Shown: in pieces, positions 60,793-64,000 of the stretch
Layout of the letters: each line of letters starts with the position of its first letter
Position numbering within the stretch: position 1 is the stretch's first letter
Assembly (NCBI RefSeq): GCF_000725495.1
Contig: NZ_JNZD01000005.1
Span: 310,001-374,000 of the forward strand
DNA: 64,000 bases
DNA from: Streptomyces aureus
GTDB lineage: Bacteria > Actinomycetota > Actinomycetes > Streptomycetales > Streptomycetaceae
Direction: 5' to 3'
The notes under the pieces: model-generated
Database searches by the model: none
The model's input: the letters and a program-made list of their open reading frames with translations, nothing else
Told to the model about the DNA's origin: nothing
Program-made: the position numbers and the translations under genes

Positions 60793-62265
60793 CTACGGGC
60801 GCAGGGTCATGTCCCGTTCGACGTCCCGCCGGTCCAGCTTCGCGTCGAAGCGCGCGAGCGGCCGGGCCTTCGACGGGTTCGCCCGGACGGCCGCGGGGGC
60901 GACCCCCGCCCAGTCGAGGATGCGGGCGGTGGCGAGCGCCTTCTCGTCGGCGACGAGCCCGGCGACGTTGGCGCCGTGGTTCAGGCCCGGGGCCGTGAAG
61001 ACGTAGGAGTCGCGCGCCTTGGGTCCGGGGCGGAATCGCTCGGCGCCCCAGGGGTCGTTCTGGCCGTAGACGAACAGCATGTGGTGGGCGTGCCGGCGGA
61101 CCCAGCCGTCCACGTCCCGCATCGCCGAGGGCTGGAACTTCATGGGGATGGAGCGCGGCACGAAGTTGCGCGGCGGCTGGTAGCCGTAGCGGAGGTACTT
61201 CTTCTCGATGTACGGGAAGTGGATGGTGGGCGCGCCGAGTTGGGTGCCCGCCTGGTAGTAGTACGGCGTGTAGGTCTCCAGGCCCTGGTCGGTGTAGGCG
61301 GAGAAGCCGGAGATGGCGTCGACGGAGTTCCAGATGTCGTCGTCGCTCGCGTGGGCGGCGTCCGCGGGGATCGTGTCGCAGTCCTTGAGCAGGCTGTACT
61401 GCCAGAAGCCCCACACGTAGTCGAGCACGACCGCCTCGTAGGCCTTGTCGAGCCCGCCGATGGTGGTGAAGGTGTAGCCGTTGTCGGCGGCGTAGGCGGC
61501 GTACTTCTGCTCCAGGGGCGCCCGGCGCACCAGGGCCTCGCGCTGCACGGCGTTCAGCCGGTCGCGGCACTCCTTGGTGCCGACCTGCGTGAAGAAGCGG
61601 TCGTAGGCGGAGTCCTCGTCGTTGACGACGTCGTTGGGCGCGACGTAGGCGACGACACCGTCCATGTCGCGGGGGTAGAAGCGCTCGTAGTAGGTGGCGG
61701 TCATGCCGCCCTTGGAGCCGCCGGTGGAGATCCACCGCTGCCCGTAGACCGGCTTCAGCGCCTGGAAGATGCGGTGCTGGTCACTGGCCGCCTGCCAGAT
61801 GTCGAGCTTGGACCAGTCGGCCGGGTCGGGCCGGGACGGCGTGAAGAAGCGGTACTCCATCGAGACCTGGTTGCCGTCCACGATCTGGGTCGGCTCGCGC
61901 CAGCTGGGCGTGGTCGAGACGTTGTAGCCGCCGGTGTAGAAGACCGTCGGGCGCGCGGTGTCCTTGTGCAGTACGGTGATCCGCTGCTGGAACGTGCCCT
62001 TGGACGGGTGCCGGTGGTCCACGGGCTGGGTGTAGTTCAGGACGAAGAAGCGGTAGCCCGTGTACGGCTTCTCCTGGACGAGGCTCATGCCCGGGATCGC
62101 GAGCAGCCGGTCCAGGATGTCCTTGCCGTCGTCGGCCGTTGATGCCCGGCCGGCCGTTCCGGTGGTGCCGTGGGCCTCCGGCGGGCCGGCGGTGGCCGTC
62201 CCGGCCGTGCTCAGTGTGCCGATGAGCACCGTGAGCACGAGCAGCCCTCTGAGCGCCTTGCGCAT
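60793..62265 (-). CDS. Secreted prolyl tri/tetrapeptidyl aminopeptidase (S37, PS-10 type)
   Basis: 490-residue secreted serine peptidase with Sec signal (LRGLLVLTVLIGTLSTAG). Catalytic Ser184 lies in ISTGGSKGGMTA, followed by the S37 region YYERFYPRDMDGVVAYVAPN. Later conserved motifs are GLDKAYEAVVLDYVWGFWQY, MLFVYGQNDPWGAERF (Asp) and APGLNHGANVAG (His). Family members in streptomycetes remove tripeptides or Pro-containing tetrapeptides from protein N-termini, including processing of transglutaminase. ATG at 62265. Confidence 0.9.
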   Translation of the reverse strand: MRKALRGLLVLTVLIGTLSTAGTATAGPPEAHGTTGTAGRASTADDGKDILDRLLAIPGMSLVQEKPYTGYRFFVLNYTQPVDHRHPSKGTFQQRITVLHKDTARPTVFYTGGYNVSTTPSWREPTQIVDGNQVSMEYRFFTPSRPDPADWSKLDIWQAASDQHRIFQALKPVYGQRWISTGGSKGGMTATYYERFYPRDMDGVVAYVAPNDVVNDEDSAYDRFFTQVGTKECRDRLNAVQREALVRRAPLEQKYAAYAADNGYTFTTIGGLDKAYEAVVLDYVWGFWQYSLLKDCDTIPADAAHASDDDIWNSVDAISGFSAYTDQGLETYTPYYYQAGTQLGAPTIHFPYIEKKYLRYGYQPPRNFVPRSIPMKFQPSAMRDVDGWVRRHAHHMLFVYGQNDPWGAERFRPGPKARDSYVFTAPGLNHGANVAGLVADEKALATARILDWAGVAPAAVRANPSKARPLARFDAKLDRRDVERDMTLRP

Positions 62266-62352
62266 GCACCCTCCCCTGGGAATACGCAGTTGTCCGCCGG
62301 AACCTAACGGAGCAACTCCCGTGACACCAGGGGTTCTTGGGTCATCCGTGCG

Positions 62353-62742
62353 TCAGCACAGGATCCAGCCGGAACTCACCGATCCCGAGCCGACGGAGCC
62401 CTTGATGCGCACGCAGCGGTGGCCCGCGTAGAGCGTCACCGGGCCCGCGTGGTGCGCGAAGTGCCCGCGGTCCACCACCGGGCGGCCGCCGCGCGCCTGC
62501 ACGCTGACGGACATCGCCTTGCGCGAGCCCCGCGCTCCGGGGAAGGTCACGGCGCACACATAGCCGCCGCGCTTGTACACCAGCACGGAACCGGTCGTGA
62601 AGGGCAGCGTGCGGACCTTGTGTCCGGAGCAGTAGGCGGGGGCGGCCTCGGCGCTGCCCGGGCTCATGAAGGCGAGCAGTCCGGCCGCGGCCATCACCGC
62701 CAGGCCGAGCGTCGAGCGTCGGCGTATCGCACCACTGTCCAC
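62353..62742 (-). CDS. Small secreted protein of unknown function
   Basis: 129-residue secreted protein: signal peptide STLGLAVMAAAGLLAFMSPG, cleavage near AEAAP, then a ~95-residue domain with four Cys (APAYCSGHK, GYVCAVTFP, GHRCVRIKG, SGWILC) likely to form two disulfides, and many Gly, Arg and Val. Not recognised. Start ATG at 62742; convergent with none, followed downstream on the same strand by the S37 peptidase gene after 87 bases. Confidence 0.78.
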   Translation of the reverse strand: MDSGAIRRRSTLGLAVMAAAGLLAFMSPGSAEAAPAYCSGHKVRTLPFTTGSVLVYKRGGYVCAVTFPGARGSRKAMSVSVQARGGRPVVDRGHFAHHAGPVTLYAGHRCVRIKGSVGSGSVSSGWILC

Positions 62743-62926
62743 TGTCGTCCCTCCCGCAGCAATCAGCGTACTGGTGTACGGACGCAGGACGGACGGCGGA
62801 TGGTTGCGTACCGGTACGACTCCACGGCCGGGTCCGGGTCACCCGTGCGAGGTTTTTTCCTTTTCGGACACAACCGTGCCTGTTTCCGCTTTGTCCAACA
62901 CAGCAGGAGACGAAAGGCGGTTCCTC

Positions 62927-63403
62927 ATGTCCGGTATCAAGTCCACTCTCACGACCGGCCGCGCGCTCATCGCCGCGGCCCTGCTGATCGCCGCCGGCGC
63001 CTCGGTGCCGGCCGTCGCGAGTTCCACCGCGGCGCCGCCCGCCCGCAGCGGGAACAACGGCCCCGCCTACGACCGGGTGGCCGACTTCTACGGCGCCTAC
63101 ATCGACGCCGTGACCGACGGGGACTCCGGCACCCTGAGCACCCGGCTGCGGACCTTCTATCTGACCTCGGCCCTGCGCACCCAGCTGGCCGGCTGGGAGC
63201 ACCGCCAGCACGCCGACGGGGTGCTGCGCGCCCAGGACGTGCCGAGCGCCTGGCGGGTGACGGCGGGCGACAGCGGCGCCGGGCACACCTGGTCGACGGT
63301 CCGGCTGACCTGGGGCTCCCCGCAGCACCCGACGTACACCTATCTGACGGTGCAGTCGGATCTGGCGACGAAGAAGATCTCCGGCATCAAGCCGAGGAGC
63401 TGA
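62927..63403 (+). CDS. Secreted protein of unknown function
   Basis: 158-residue secreted protein with signal (LTTGRALIAAALLIAAGASV) and a mature domain that begins GNNGPAYDRVADFYGAYIDA and ends TYLTVQSDLATKKISGIKPR. An NTF2/calycin-like fold is possible but not established. ATG at 62927 follows AGGAG; the frame before it is open but not credible. Its stop overlaps the end of the convergent ABC gene by 17 bases. Confidence 0.78.
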   Translation: MSGIKSTLTTGRALIAAALLIAAGASVPAVASSTAAPPARSGNNGPAYDRVADFYGAYIDAVTDGDSGTLSTRLRTFYLTSALRTQLAGWEHRQHADGVLRAQDVPSAWRVTAGDSGAGHTWSTVRLTWGSPQHPTYTYLTVQSDLATKKISGIKPRS

Positions 63404-64000
63404 CCGGCTCCTCGGGCTCCGGGGAGCCGACGAAGGTCCGCCACAGCGCCGCGTAGCGGCCGTCCAGGCGGAGCAGTTCCTCGTGGGTGCCGTCCTCGGC
63501 GACCCGGCCGTGGTCCATCACCACGACCCGGTCGGCGCGGGCGGCCGTCGTCAGCCGGTGGGCGACCACCAGTGTCGTACGGCGGCCGGCCAGCCGGTCG
63601 GTGGCCTGGTTGACCAGGGCCTCGGTCGCCAGGTCCAGCGCGGCCGTCGCCTCGTCGAGCAGGAGCACGTCGGGGTCGACGAGCTCGGCGCGGGCCAGCG
63701 CGATCAGCTGGCGCTGTCCGGCGGAGAGGTTCCGGCCGCGTTCGGCGACCTCGTGGAGGTAGCCGCCGTCGAGCGTGGCGATCATGTCGTGGGCCCCGAC
63801 CGCGCGGGCGGCGGCCTCCACCTCGGCGTCGCCGGCGCCCGGACGGCCGTAGGCGATGGCGTCGCGGACGGTCCCCTGGAAGAGGTAGGCCTCCTGGGGG
63901 ACGACCCCGAGCCGGTGCCGGTAGGAGGTGATGTCCAGGTCGCGCAGGTCCGTGCCGTCGACCGTCACCCGCCCGGACGTCGGGTCGTAGAACCGGGCGA
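63387..64000 (-). CDS. ABC exporter ATPase domain, 5' partial
   Basis: Carboxyl part of an ABC exporter nucleotide-binding domain; the gene begins beyond the window. Visible: VVPQEAYLFQGTVRDAIAYG (Q-loop region), signature LSAGQRQ, Walker B DVLLLDEATAALDLATEALV, and H-loop VVAHRLTTA. The Walker A region lies off the edge. Sequence order fits MsbA/LmrA-type half transporters. Ends EPEEPVSSSA. Confidence 0.88.
   Translation of the reverse strand, partial: ARFYDPTSGRVTVDGTDLRDLDITSYRHRLGVVPQEAYLFQGTVRDAIAYGRPGAGDAEVEAAARAVGAHDMIATLDGGYLHEVAERGRNLSAGQRQLIALARAELVDPDVLLLDEATAALDLATEALVNQATDRLAGRRTTLVVAHRLTTAARADRVVVMDHGRVAEDGTHEELLRLDGRYAALWRTFVGSPEPEEPVSSSA

Noticed and set aside
1..64000. tRNA, rRNA or riboswitch genes
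   Set aside because: No convincing cloverleaf, rRNA block or conserved riboswitch core was seen by eye; a covariance-model search would be needed to exclude small RNAs.

Overview
The window is a chromosomal segment of a Streptomyces species. The DNA is very GC-rich with strong third-position GC, so shadow ORFs are open in most frames. It carries two gene families diagnostic of the genus: chaplins and rodlins. The order long chaplin, short chaplin, rodlin and divergent rodlin, followed downstream by copZ/copA and citrate synthase, matches from memory the chpA-chpD-rdlA-rdlB to citA part of the S. coelicolor core chromosome. No tRNA, rRNA, CRISPR array, transposase or prophage gene was seen.

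Layout. (1) 2-8236, plus strand: a translationally coupled exopolysaccharide operon with an initiating sugar transferase, Wzy-like polymerase, MurJ/Wzx-like flippase with a Gly/Ala-repeat N-terminus, polysaccharide deacetylase, GT4 glycosyltransferase, Wzz-like protein and a FemAB/BioF2-like acyltransferase. A secreted GH26 hydrolase faces it on the minus strand. (2) 10358-13023: an ATP-grasp ligase coupled to a flavoprotein. (3) 13297-16695: the aerial-hyphae surface genes (long cell-wall-anchored chaplin, short chaplin, rodlin) and an unusual plus-strand gene in which two rodlins are fused in frame. (4) 16692-22063, minus strand: a VWA lipoprotein, an ABC permease, and a protein that fuses an extracellular alpha/beta hydrolase to an ABC ATPase. 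(5) 22180-31752: an acetyltransferase, an APC permease, and a five-gene myo-inositol catabolic operon (iolC, aldolase, iolB, iolD, mmsA) with a divergent IolE-like gene. (6) 32109-40660: a small orphan HTH protein, an alcohol dehydrogenase, an MMPL transporter with divergent TetR regulator, a PrsW protease, and copZ-copA behind a CsoR-type operator.

(7) 41257-45087: citrate synthase and a RecD2-type helicase. (8) 45435-49915: an uncharacterised sugar-catabolic cassette (TIM-barrel isomerase, DUF993 protein, Gfo/Idh/MocA oxidoreductase) with a divergent LacI regulator and a LacI-type palindrome between them. (9) 49916-50665: a repeat-dense intergenic region, partly duplicated about 8.1 kb further on. 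(10) 50666-64000: MarR-GNAT fusion, MHYT membrane protein, GNAT, a second Gfo/Idh/MocA gene, an EPSP-synthase paralogue coupled to an EamA exporter with a divergent LysR regulator, a secreted GH3 N-acetylglucosaminidase, an S37 tripeptidyl aminopeptidase, two small secreted proteins, and the end of an ABC exporter gene.

The most unusual items are the tandem rodlin fusion, the hydrolase-ABC fusion, the duplicated hairpin-containing intergenic element, the DUF993 cassette, and the EPSP-synthase/exporter pair whose active-site loop departs from the usual motif. Function calls rest on motifs read by eye; no database search was run.
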